A model generated the notes under the pieces. It was not told where the DNA came from and searched no databases. It saw only the letters and a list, made by a program, of their open reading frames with translations. This document shows positions 11,896 through 21,789 of a DNA stretch of 64,000 nucleotides, piece after piece. Position 1 is the first letter of the stretch, and the number at the start of each line of letters is the position of its first letter. The stretch is from positions 10,140,777 to 10,204,776 of the forward strand of contig JAJEKV010000044.1 of the NCBI GenBank assembly GCA_021234155.1, in the 5' to 3' direction. The stretch is from Isoetes taiwanensis. Its lineage: Eukaryota > Streptophyta > Lycopodiopsida > Isoetales > Isoetaceae. The position numbers were made by a program, and so were the translations under genes.

Positions 11896-12247
11896 CATGT
11901 TTTGCCTGCTTGCATGTCCTTAAATTAGCATGTTTGCCAACCTTCTACAATATGTTCTACAGTCTGCCATCTAGATCCAAAGCTTTGTTGATGTGTCTAC
12001 TTTCAAAGGGTGCCTCCTTTAGATTAGTTTGTTATACTGATGTAAAATAACTACGAACCTATTCATTATAAGCTCTTGCATATGCTTAGATTGAATTTGG
12101 GCTTTGTGAGGTCATTAAATTTGACTACTTGATATTCTATTCTGTGAGGTCTAGTCGTGAACGTTCTACTTCTCTATCCCTTATGAATGCTTTTATAATG
12201 TTTGTAGATATCTAATATTCTAATATGATGTTTAGCAAGTTGAAATG

Positions 12248-13013
12248 GGAAAACCTTTTGCCATGCAAGGCAACACATCCCAAGGCAAATTGGGCGCCCG
12301 CCCAATTTGGCCCTTGGGGGGAATCTTTTTTGCCATGTACGGCAACACATCCCGAAACAAATTAGGCGTCGCCTAGTTTGGCCCTTTGGGGAAAACTTTT
12401 TGCCATGCAAAGCAACACCCCTCGGGGCAAATTGGGCGCCCGCCCAATTTGGCCCTTGGGAGAAAATTCTTTGCCATGCAAGGCAACACCCCTAGAGCAA
12501 ATTTGGCGCCCGCCCAGTTTGGCCCTGGGAAAAGCCCTTGGGAAAATACGTTTTGCCATGCACGGCAACACCTCCGGGCAAGTTGGGCGCCCACTCAGTT
12601 TGACCTTTGGGGAAAAACATTTTGCCATGCAAGGCAATATACCTTGGGGCAAGGGGCAAATTGGGCGCCCGCCCAGTTTGGCCCTTGGGGAAAAACTTTT
12701 TTCCATGAAAGGCAACACCCCCTAGGGCAAATTGGGCGCCCGCCCAGTTTGACCTTTGGGGGAAAACATTTTGCCATGCAAGGCAACACCCCCCTGGGGC
12801 AAATTGGGCGCCCGCCCAATTTGGCCCTTGCGGAGAAACTTCTTTCCATGAAAGGCAAGACCCCCTGAGGCAAATTGAGCGCCCGCCCAGTTTGGCCCTT
12901 GGGGGAAAACTTTTTGCCATGCAAGGCAACACCCCTTGGGGGCAAATTGGGCGCTCGCCCAGTTTGGCCTTTGGGGGAAATCGTTTTGCCATGCAAGGCA
13001 ACACCCCCAAGGG
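12248..13013. repeat. Palindrome-rich minisatellite, about 70 bp unit, 10.5 copies
   Basis: Ten full units and one partial unit follow each other. Each has TTTTGCCATGCAAGGCAACA, a C-rich spacer, the core CAAATTGGGCGCCCGCCCAA and then TTTGGCCCTTGGGG. Two parts of each unit are near-palindromes: TTGCC..GGCAA and AAATTGGGCG..CGCCCAATTT. Unit length varies from 68 to 81 bases through small indels, and one unit (about 12490-12546) duplicates its 3' segment. Open frames on both strands across this array (peptides with MHGK and GRAPNLP repeats) are products of the repeat and are not genes. Confidence 0.9.
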
Positions 13014-14212
13014 TAATTTTTTCTTAGCATATAGGTATTTAAATGGCGGTGTTTTTTTTAGTTGGCAGAACCTTTTGTTCTAACCGAACTTTTATTGCTG
13101 TGCAGAATCAATGGCTACGAGAGTTTTGAGAGTCTTCACAGATCGAGAAGTCGCCTCTACATGAGGTAGAAGAGAAGGGAAATAAATCACTAGCTCCCAA
13201 GAATTCATGGAGAGAATGGAAATTAGTATGAATATTTTGCACAAGCTCGTCTTAACTAACAACACCTCTGATGATGAGGGTTATTTTCAAAAACACTGTC
13301 CTATATTTCTCTTTCGTGAGCCAATTGACATAATGCCTGCCAGCTCATCTACCAGCACGATTCCCAAAGTAATGCATCGTTTTAATAAAAAAAATGCAAT
13401 ATTTTAAAAATTAGGCATCATTTCAGAGGCATATGGACTCAGACAAAGTCCATATATAATGAAATTGTGCTTAACTGAATAATTCGTCATTAGCGACATC
13501 CTAGTGACATACCAACAACGTCAAACATTGCATGCACATGCTTTAGAAACGTTTCTATTTATTGTAGATGATGTTGCAACAAGATGTTACTATGCGACAT
13601 AATGGCAATATCGTTGACTTTGTAGAACTGTCCATAGTATGTCATTTTGATGTTGTAAACACGTCGCACATGCGACATAATAGCAATATCATTGCGACAT
13701 GATGGCAACGTCAATGACGTTGTAGAAATGTACATCATATATGATGGTATATAAAATACGTGTCCAAATTTTATTTTCATAAATTCGAACCTCTAGCCTT
13801 TTGTCATAAACCTGAGATCTAACTAAAACACCAAGGGTATCATATTAGTAATTATTTTAATCTTTGACATCATATATCAGCAACATCCTATGGCGTATCC
13901 ATCGCAGCGTCTACCTCAAAAATTTGTCCTGAAGAAACGAGAAGAATGCCTGAACCTATGAGAAAAAATGCCGGAATGCTTGAAGAGAAATCCCAAGTGC
14001 GTGAGAAGAGCGCTTGAGCGTTCGAGAAGATGGCCCGTGAAGCACCTGAGTAGAATGCAGCGGAAGCCACATTCAAATTCATTTGGGGAATTTGAATTGT
14101 GCCAGTACCTTTGTTGGTACAAGATTGCCAAGTACTGCGCGGGCATTTTTGGTTTGGTCCATTTGATTTCCTGGTCGAAATCCGTCACTTCATTTTCTGA
14201 CCACCAGAACTA
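13014..14212. other. Intergenic, no gene recognised
   Basis: The stretch at about 13470-13750 has several loosely repeated phrases around GCGACAT and AACGTCA, perhaps an old repeat. Frames near 13916-14213 occur on both strands but resemble no family. Confidence 0.35.
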
Positions 14213-15348
14213 GTGCAGAGCTTTCTGCCAGAATTTTCCAGGCCCCTTCACCTCTATGGAAGGCACTTGTCTATCTATAAAACCTATTCCAGAGTTCGCG
14301 AGCGCTTCTCCGACTCCGCGAGTGCCAGACTGACAGAGCGAGTGCCTTCCCGATACAGAGTTCACGAGCCCCTGCCCGATCTGGCCATTGATGGCGCCAA
14401 GAAAAAACACACGAAAAGATATGTTTCTTGGACTTCTTTTAGCATTAGGTCAAAGTTTAATTTCTAGCAGGATGCTCCTTGTTTTGGCTTCCAAGGATTG
14501 CCATGGCAATCATCCCGAGCGACCACCAAATGCTCCTGCGCTTGACCAGAACTTTAGGCTAGACCACCAAACACTCCGGCGATCCTTCTGAATTATGATA
14601 GGCGCTCTGTCCATGTTCAAGCCCACGAAGCGCTTGTGCTTTAGATATCCTTTGCATTGTAGCGGGGCACTAGGAACCTGTCATGTTTCTTCAAAGCTGT
14701 CGCCGGAGATTGTCTTGATACTGCAGCCATCTATAATTAATGCATCGGCCATATTTATGACTTGTACGATGCCATTATGGGGCATTAATTGTGACCACTG
14801 GCATTGATGATGCCAAACCCTATATTTGATCCAGATTAGAAATTTTGCGAGCACCTGCCCGAAGTCGCGAGTGCCTACCTGATCGATGTCATGATGGCGA
14901 CGCGATTAAAAGCTTACCGCAAAGGTATGTATTATACATTTTTTTAGCTGTAGCTTAAAGCGTAGCTAAATTTAAAGTTTATTATATCATTTCGAGGTCG
15001 ACAGGATCGCGATGATGATCCTCCCGAGCAATATATTAATGCTCCTCCGCGCCTTCACTAATAGAGAAGCATCACACTCGCGTTCCTTCTCATCAGCTAG
15101 TGAAACAGCTATAACAATGACATTGCTCGGGAGGATCGTCGTCACGATCCTTCCGATTAACACCAGCCATAACTGTAAGGTCTGCCTGCTTGGTCCATTA
15201 GCTAGCTCAAAAGGATCTCGGCAACGATCCTTCTGTGCTTGACTGGAACTTTAGGATTCTTCCTAGCTACTTTCCCCGAGATCGCAACAAAGAAGGATTT
15301 TCACAAAATCGTCCACGACAATAAATTGCATCTCCATTCCTTGCACAG

Positions 15349-15667
15349 AAAATGCGACAAATGTGGCTTCTCTGCCAATATAGATGTGGCATCCTCATCC
15401 AATAAAGATCAAGGAGTGGAGAAGGGCTGGGAGATTTTCATGCTCGTGCGACAGCATGTCGCACAGAATATTGAACGCGTTTTGAATGCTACTGACCATA
15501 CGATCACAACAATGACTAGAACCTTCTCCCTACAAGCTGCTAATGCTGAATGCGCGAGGTTGTTGACGGCTGAGATGGAGTTGCTATTTAATATGCTGAT
15601 GGCCTTTCCAGTTACAGACCATCAGGACGTGGCACTTCATGCCCGCGCTACATAGATCCTTGCTCAG
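15349..15667 (+). pseudogene. Unrecognised gene family, copy A exon
   Basis: This exon-like block starts after TTGCACAG and ends before the donor GTATGC. It encodes IDVASS, KGWEIFMLVRQHVAQ and HQDVALHARAT segments that align with copy B at 16503-16793, which has splice sites at the same positions. An in-frame TAG stands near the end (about 15653-15655), where CAG would restore glutamine. The upstream region 14213-15240 shares further diverged phrases with 15.9-16.25 kb, so a whole gene unit of roughly 1.3-1.6 kb was probably duplicated in tandem. I do not recognise the family. A CDKCGF phrase also occurs, but in another frame. Confidence 0.4.
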
Positions 15668-16502
15668 GTATGCCGCCTACGTAAATAGTAATTAACATCT
15701 TTTTCGCGATCAGACAAACATTTCTTAAGCTGTACAAGGTGGCTGATTTTGATGGTCTGAGAGACTGCTGCAGAGTAACGTTTTCTTCATGTAAATACAA
15801 CGCTGTGTTGCTTGCCCCACAGGGCTAAAAAAATTGTAACTTTTTCACTATATATAAAAATGTCAGTGTTCTCTTATCATTTTCATCAGTTCTGCATAAT
15901 TTATCCTTGTTTACTTGCTCAGATGGATTGCCATGACGATTCTTGTCCCGCCTCGCATCACCTCTTCAAAGAATGCTCTATCTAGCTTTCAGAGCTCGCG
16001 ATTGGGCAGTACGATGATGCCATTATGGAGCATTATTATTGCGGCCTCCTACATTAATGGCACAAAGCCCTATATATTCAACACGAATTTCTGCTATCCA
16101 GCTTAGAATTTTCGCGAGCACCTACTCAATGGAGCTACCAATGGCGCTAGAAAACCCCTCATGAATGTAAAATTTCTCAAGTTTTTTAGCTGTAATTTAG
16201 CGCGCACCTAAATTATAGTTTTTTTTTGTAGTTTTGAGCTCTTAAGGGTCGGTATGGTCAGAAGGATCACAGCCATGCTTCCCTTGAACTGGTGAAATTA
16301 CTAAACTTTTGGAGATTGCTAGGGTTCGCCTTTTCTATTCCTACTGCAATACCTGCTCTTGCTATGCCTGGCTTGGCCAACCAGATAGCTTAGAAGAATT
16401 GCAGCCGCGATCCTTATCTGTGGTAATGTTCTCAATTACTTAGAAGCCCATAGTAACGTAAAGTCTATGGATAATAATGTTGCTTTTCTATGCCTTGGAT
16501 AG

Positions 16503-16793
16503 GAAATGCGATAGATGTGGCTTCTTCAAGAAGTGCAGATGGAAAGGGTTGGGAGGTTTTTTACTTGTGCGGCAGTACGCCGTGCAAAAAGCAGAAGGCA
16601 TTCTCAATGATCCAAGTGATCCACTGCACGATTGTATGTCTTATCCCGATGACCTCATTCCATTGTATTGAAAACGTGCGGAACAACTGAGGGAGGCGAT
16701 GGAGCTTCGTTTTTATCTATTGGTGGCATACCTAGTGAAAGATTACCAGGACGTAGTTCTTCGTGCCCGCTTTATGCACAATGTCTTTCTCAG
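16503..16793 (+). pseudogene. Unrecognised gene family, copy B exon (frameshifted)
   Basis: This is a diverged tandem copy of 15349-15667. The acceptor GGATAG and donor GTATCC sit at matching places. The frame reads IDVASSRSADGKGWEVF, then jumps by one base inside a run of six T to continue LVRQYAVQKAEGILN. Relative to copy A a single T is missing. The end VKDYQDVVLRARF aligns with copy A TDHQDVALHARA. Two copies keeping splice sites and a shared protein frame argue that the family was once coding. The frameshift makes this copy a pseudogene unless it is a sequencing error. Confidence 0.4.
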
Positions 16794-17725
16794 GTATCCC
16801 GCTAATATACTATGTAATTCATATCGCCATCATCGTCATACTAATACGATTCTGTATAGCTAGGACTCGCCTCTAGTATTTCTCAAGCAATAAAATGGTT
16901 TTGCAGTATCTCATGTTAGATCTCTCTTTCAAGGATCGCGATTGCGATCCTTCTAAGCTTGGGCCCAGACTTGCTTCTTGGTTTTGCTACAATTTTAATC
17001 TGGAGCAGGACCCCTAACCTCGAGCCAATTTGCTGCCTGAGCTTTTCCATCCATTGCAGTTGTAGGACATATCTCTAGCATGCCAAATATGCATAGCAGT
17101 TGTATGTCTTACTGCCACAATTGATGGAGACGCTTTGACAACACTATGTCTTGCAGTTAGGGTTTTATCGCTATTTTATTCATGTTAGATGATTGTGTGA
17201 TTGTTTTATTCATTGTAAAGGTTAAAATGAAATGCACTTATTTAATATAAGTGCATTTGAAAGATTCCTTTAAAATTTGTGAAAAATTAAAAAATGAGAC
17301 AAAGCAGGGAGCAAGGTAGATTTTTGGACACATGTTGTCCAGGACACTCCCCAAAAGTAACATTTTTAGAGTTATGTAATATAAATGAAAAGGCAAGCAA
17401 AAAAAAGATCATTTTGGGGGGTCGAGCAAGCATTTACGAGATCCACCAAAATTTCTATAGCAAAGGTACATGCAATATAGTATGTGCTTTTGCATATTGT
17501 ATATAAATGTCTTTGTAATGGAAGTTGCAAAGGAAGGAAGATGAAATTGTATAGCAAAAAAAGAAGAAGTTCAAGTTAGATGCAGATAAAGAAGCATACA
17601 CCATAAGTTGCCATTTCAAAAATCATTAAGAATATGTACAACAATGTATCCTCTGCAGATGTTCTATAAATAGTGATACATGAGCGGTATGAAAAGGTTC
17701 TACCCTTCTAGAAGTCAGGATCATT
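16794..17725. other. Intergenic, no gene recognised
   Basis: The stretch is AT-rich. Apart from the palindrome at 16931 and the perfect hairpin at 17230-17258 nothing is supported. Confidence 0.4.
17230..17258. repeat. Perfect 12-bp inverted repeat with 5-nt loop
   Basis: AAATGCACTTAT and ATAAGTGCATTT flank TTAAT. The sequence could form a hairpin, but its role is unknown. Confidence 0.8.
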
Positions 17726-17774
17726 GGTATAAATTTATATCGACATTTTTAAATTAAATCTTGTCAATATAAAT

Positions 17775-20630
17775 TTATATCATGGGATGTGGTTCTTCCC
17801 AGTCTACAGGACTCTCATCTCCCTTTGGATCTGTTTCTTGAGAGGCCACAAAGCCAGAGACGCCTTCTTCTGATTCCAATGCAATTTGAACAGGCTTCTT
17901 AGTGGCCTCTTGCTCCACTGGTTCCAGATCTACAAACTCCACCTTCTCATCTTCTTGCCTCGTGATGGGAGGCTGGACTTCTGTGTAGGTTCCTTTGACC
18001 AGCAACAGCCTTTGTGGCATCTAGTTCTTCATTTTCATCAGGAGAGAACTCACAGGAACTTATTCTGGTCCTAATGAAACTTATCTTGTCGCCATCTATG
18101 TCTACTGACACCACATTATGCCCCTGTTTAAGAGCACAAACTGCTGTGGTAACTCTCTCAGGCTTTTGATAGTGGGAAACCACTATGCCTTGTCTTTGTG
18201 GATCTCTCAACTTCTGCAAGACAGCTGCGAATTGGAATGCATTGCAAGGCAGAGACTTTTCCTCCCGTGTGTTGAAATGGACCATGGACCTTTTGGTGTG
18301 TGCTGTAATAACCAATGTGAAAGTGTTCGAAGCAGCTAACCAACGTGGCCCCCCACCATATCCTTTTATGTTAGTCTTCAACCTGGTAGCACAAAACCAA
18401 AAATACGCAAAACATAACAAAAAACGTCATAAATTTATACAGCAAGGGTTCCTGCGGTATAAATTTATACCCTAAGGTTCCAGTGGTTAAATAAATTGAG
18501 GACAACGGTGGAGCTTACCAGGTGCAATTTTCAAACCGGCATTGCAAACCGCTCCAATTGGTTTCAGCATGGACATAGTTTGCAAGTTGGAATGAAATAT
18601 AATAACACGCAATTTGCAGACAAGGTGACTTCCTTTAGGCCGTACAAGAAAAGCTTACTTGCACATGTGTGAAAGCCTCGTCATCAAAAAGGTTGTCTTT
18701 AATCTTAAACTAGTAGGGAATGTCGGCTATACACAAGATGAAGTTTTGGTTTTCCACCACCGTTTGCAACTTCATGCACAACCCTGTACAACCCTGTAGC
18801 AGTCCCGGCATAGGTAGTAAATCGTTCGTATGCACTTTCGAAACTGCTTGATGCAATGCTTTCTCTGTTCTATGGCTTTTAATCTTTGTCTTTCTTCTTT
18901 CGCCCTTTGAACCAGGTTAAGGAAGCTACGGGTAGCCCTTTCTTTATGTTCTATAAGTGAACAGTGAGTAAGGAGCATGAAGGTGAAACTTTTACTCTAG
19001 AAAGCTTAACCGCTGAAGTTGACTGCATGTTCCCTAATTATGCTATATGTCATACAGGATGGATAAAGAAGCTTGCACTCTTCCCAATCTTCTAAATTCA
19101 GTTGCTTTATTAGTTCCGTTGACGAATGATAATGTCTTTCTGGCTGCATAGATAAAGAGGATGTAATGAAGAGCGAAGGATAAAATACTATGAAACGGGA
19201 AGGGCAGCTTACATCTTGGCTTCTTTAACCATTTCGTCGAGAGTGAATTCCTTTGCCACCACTTTCTCTAAGAACCTCACAATAATTTCTTTGCTTTTCA
19301 GCCCTTGCAGCTATATCCATGGCACTATGCTCATATTTTTCTGTTTTGCCTCAGTATTCTTTTTCGTTTTTTTGCCATTGGTGCTCGTTTGTTCTTTCAG
19401 TTCACCATCTTCAAACATGCAAAAAATTCTTTCTTGTAACTCTCACATCTGTTGCAAGATGTAACACAAGTAGCCTAGTCCTAAAGTCCTGTTCCGCATC
19501 AACTAATGCTAGAGCCAGAGTCAGGTGGTATAAATTTATACTTGATACCGCTCCAAGCCGAGATATAAATTTATACAACTTCCTGACGCAGTATAGATTT
19601 ATATCCAAAGACTCAAGCGGTGTAAAATGAGAGCGAAAGCCTCTAACAGTATAAATGTATACCGAAATCCTCTAGCAGTATAAATTTATACCGAAATCCT
19701 CCAGAGATATAAATTTATACCGGAGGCCCGTCGCTTTCTAGGTTAACCTAGACTTGAAGCTATAGATGAAGGCCCATGGCTTCTAAAGAGTAGAGAAATC
19801 TAGACATGGAAAAAGCATTTAAAGATTGAGGAGTATTGTGCTTACTTGGTCGTCTCTGAAAGCAAGCTAGAAGTAGTTGTCGTACTATTTAACAACTATG
19901 TGTGGCTTCTTGTCAGAGTCGTAGCTCAGGCAACACTCTGTGACACAGGCCTCACGAAGTTCTTGGAGCATGTTCTTCTGCTTCTTTAAATCCTTACCAT
20001 ACAGATTTTTTAACTCAACGTATTCTCTGTGCATGAAACGTATCTTGTCTATGAGGCTCATCTTCAACCTAAAGTCATTGTCAAGATTGTGGCTTACTGC
20101 AATGACTTTTGCCTCTTCATCTGTCATGTGTACGTAAATATGAGCCTCTACACTTTTCCAGACCCCATTTCTACTTTCTTCTTTCTACAGTTTCTTCCTA
20201 GCCTTCTAGCTATGTGTGCCACCGAGAACATAGTAAGTGTAGTCCTCGAAGTTTGCTTTTCTGTAATGTTTTAGCTCTTGGGCTTGCGTTCTGTCGATCA
20301 TTACAACAAGTGGCGACACGTCGGCATGCAGATTTCGTCGCATTCTCTGCTTGAGTATTGCCACATGCGCATTGTACAACTTTCTAAATTGAAGAACCCT
20401 AACCCCTTCTTCATTTTTAGGCGGCCGCTTAATCATGCTTACGAAAAGAGAGATAGTCTGCTTCAGAAGTGTTGTCTCGGTGACCCTTTTCAAAATTGCA
20501 CTTGACTTGTCAGAGGGTCTTCAAACAATGTCTGCACCAGGTGCTTTCTGAATGGCTTCTGCAGACTCCTTGATGGTCAAAGCTTTTGTGGACTTTGATT
20601 TCTTTACAGCTTGTGACTTCACAGGAGCTA
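17775..20630 (-). pseudogene. Decayed ParB-like domain plus beta-class DNA methyltransferase gene
   Basis: Read on the minus strand, about five exon-like blocks lie in order. The first (20630-19846) carries a ParB or sulfiredoxin-fold pattern: PLVVMIDRTQ, then YYVLGGTHS (compare the GxHR motif), then MTDEEAKVIAVSHNLDNDFR. After a linker block (19448-19213) come features of a beta-class DNA methyltransferase: FILCIADIPY (motif IV, DPPY-like, in 19000-18659), MLKPIGAV (LKPGG-like, near 18560), and an X-I-II region TTAVCALKQGHNVVSVDID in 18382-17775. An acidic tail follows in a shifted frame. Donors GTAAGC recur at the block ends. At least seven in-frame stops (TAG or TGA) and one or more frameshifts make it non-functional as it stands. 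In bacteria and phages ParB-methyltransferase fusions are known. A former transposon gene or a transferred gene is possible. Domain calls come from reading motifs, not from a search. Confidence 0.55.
19846..20630 (-). pseudogene. ParB-like exon of the decayed methyltransferase gene
   Basis: One continuous frame of about 260 codons runs from the probable acceptor near 20630 to a donor GTAAGC directly after 19846. It is broken only by TGA at 20521-20523 and TAG at 20206-20208, 20185-20187, 19885-19887 and 19867-19869. Each stop would be Gln or Arg after one C-to-T reversal. The frame keeps good protein character on both sides of every stop. Residues resemble the ParB N-terminal fold: a hydrophobic strand, a GGTHS turn, then the DEEAKVIAVSHN helix that matches the 'seeEaL.lA..eN' pattern of ParB. 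Confidence 0.55.
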
Positions 20631-21241
20631 AATGGTATAAATTTATACCGTTTGTCTTCTTGCAGTATAAATTTATACCGAGACAGAACTAACGCAGCAT
20701 AAATTTATACTGTGGAAGGCTCCGATGGTTCGTAATTGAACGTCTGGAGCTCTTCTAGGGTATAAATTCATACCGCGTGAGTGGCGCCTCGGCATAAATT
20801 TATACCACGAGGCCACTTGTTCGGTATAAATTTATACCACGTGGCCACCAGGAAGGAAAAAATAGCAGACTACATAGAAAGAAAGCAGAAATGAAAAGGT
20901 TTCAGGTTGGCTACTTACATGGCCATATCCGTATACAAAAGCCTATAGCTGCTCGGATGAGCAAATAGGGGCGAGTACATAAGGCAGAGCTCGAGTGCCT
21001 TCGACTCCAAACTCTAAAAAGTGTGCCTACAAAGTGACACCGACCTTAAGTACTTCTATCACTTATGCTTTCGTATAGAAGTTGTTCATAATGAATTATA
21101 CACAGTAATCTGAACCTTTCGTACAAATTCATACCGTCTGATCGAAATTTATACCGTTACGTGACTGCTTATCTGCTTATGTTTTGAATAAATTTATACC
21201 GTTCGATATAAATTTATGCGTCTCAGCCTTCATGTTCACAA

Positions 21242-21784
21242 TGGCCGGAGAAAAGCGAGCGTCTGAGCCACCCTGTCCTACTCGCAGGCTTCCTCCACCA
21301 ATGGTTTTCACTCCTTGTCCTAATGCTAATCCAGATACTCTGAAAACTAATGCTAATCAAGATACTCTTGGCTCTGACATTCAAAGTATTATCCCGCCTG
21401 TTCGTACACGTAGGCTTCCACCACCAGTACAGTTCACCCCACCAGCTCCTACTCCTGAGCATCGTCTGCATAATTTGCTCCACCACATCCCACACAGCAA
21501 TGTAGCCTTCTTCCTCCCATTCAGTTCATCCAGCACCCCAAGCTGAATGCAGAATCCCTTCTCCAGTTCATTTTACTCCATCTCCCCTAGTCCAGCATAG
21601 ACTGCCTCCTCGGATGCAATTCATTCCTTCACCATCCAACTCACTACCTGACAATACTCGTAGTGGTAACAGTCAGCGCCATGCAACTCCAATGTTTTAT
21701 GAGACTTCAGGAGCTGCTCAACTACGTCACCAACCTCGATTGCTTTTTCCTAGAGAAAGGCAATCCTATGTATTTCTAAATTGA
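21242..21784 (+). pseudogene. Proline-rich repeat reading frame, frameshifted
   Basis: From the ATG at 21241-21243 the frame reads MAGEKRASEP and then repeats of the type RRLPPPMVFTP and RRLPPPVQFTP. Related units (SPVHFTPSP, RLPPRMQFIPSP) continue in other frames after about 21500, down to a stop near 21784. The change of frame between like units shows indels. It lies head to head with the decayed ParB-methyltransferase gene, with palindrome copies in the gap, so it may be a second gene of the same unit. I do not recognise the family. Confidence 0.35.
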
Positions 21785-21789
21785 GAGCA

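Larger units (their letters stand above)
15003..16952. repeat. Dispersed palindrome AAGGATC-N8-GATCCTT
   Basis: Copies of the same 22-base length lie at 15131-15152, 15211-15232 and 16931-16952, with AAGGATC (or GAGGATC) and GATCCTT arms. A looser copy is at 15003-15022 and a half copy near 16261. They are scattered through the duplicated gene units above, not in tandem. Confidence 0.65.
17726..21217. repeat. About 20 dispersed copies of palindrome GGTATAAATTTATACC
   Basis: Perfect or near-perfect copies of the 16-base palindrome occur at about 17726, 17767, 18428, 18456, 19526, 19562, 19588, 19648, 19676, 19705, 20632, 20662, 20694, 20758, 20791, 20822, 21120, 21141, 21184 and 21203. Nearly all lie in the proposed introns and flanks of the ParB-methyltransferase gene or in the gap before the divergent proline-rich frame. 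The copy at 17767-17780 supplies the stop codon of the last exon. Spacing is irregular (28-50 bases within clusters), and the sequences between copies are not repeated, so this is not a tandem array. Confidence 0.9.

Noticed and set aside
12248-13013. CRISPR-like regular array
   Set aside because: Units are contiguous with no unique spacers, and the host is eukaryotic.
12362-13030. Several 60-170-codon frames on both strands with MHGK, FSPKGQ and GRAPNLP repeats
   Set aside because: They are translations of the 70-bp minisatellite. Frames stay open on both strands because the unit lacks stops, and no codon bias or start context supports a gene.
17775-20630. TAG read as glutamine (variant genetic code)
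   Set aside because: All other genes in the window use normal stops, and the same locus also has TGA stops and frameshifts. Methylation-driven decay is simpler.
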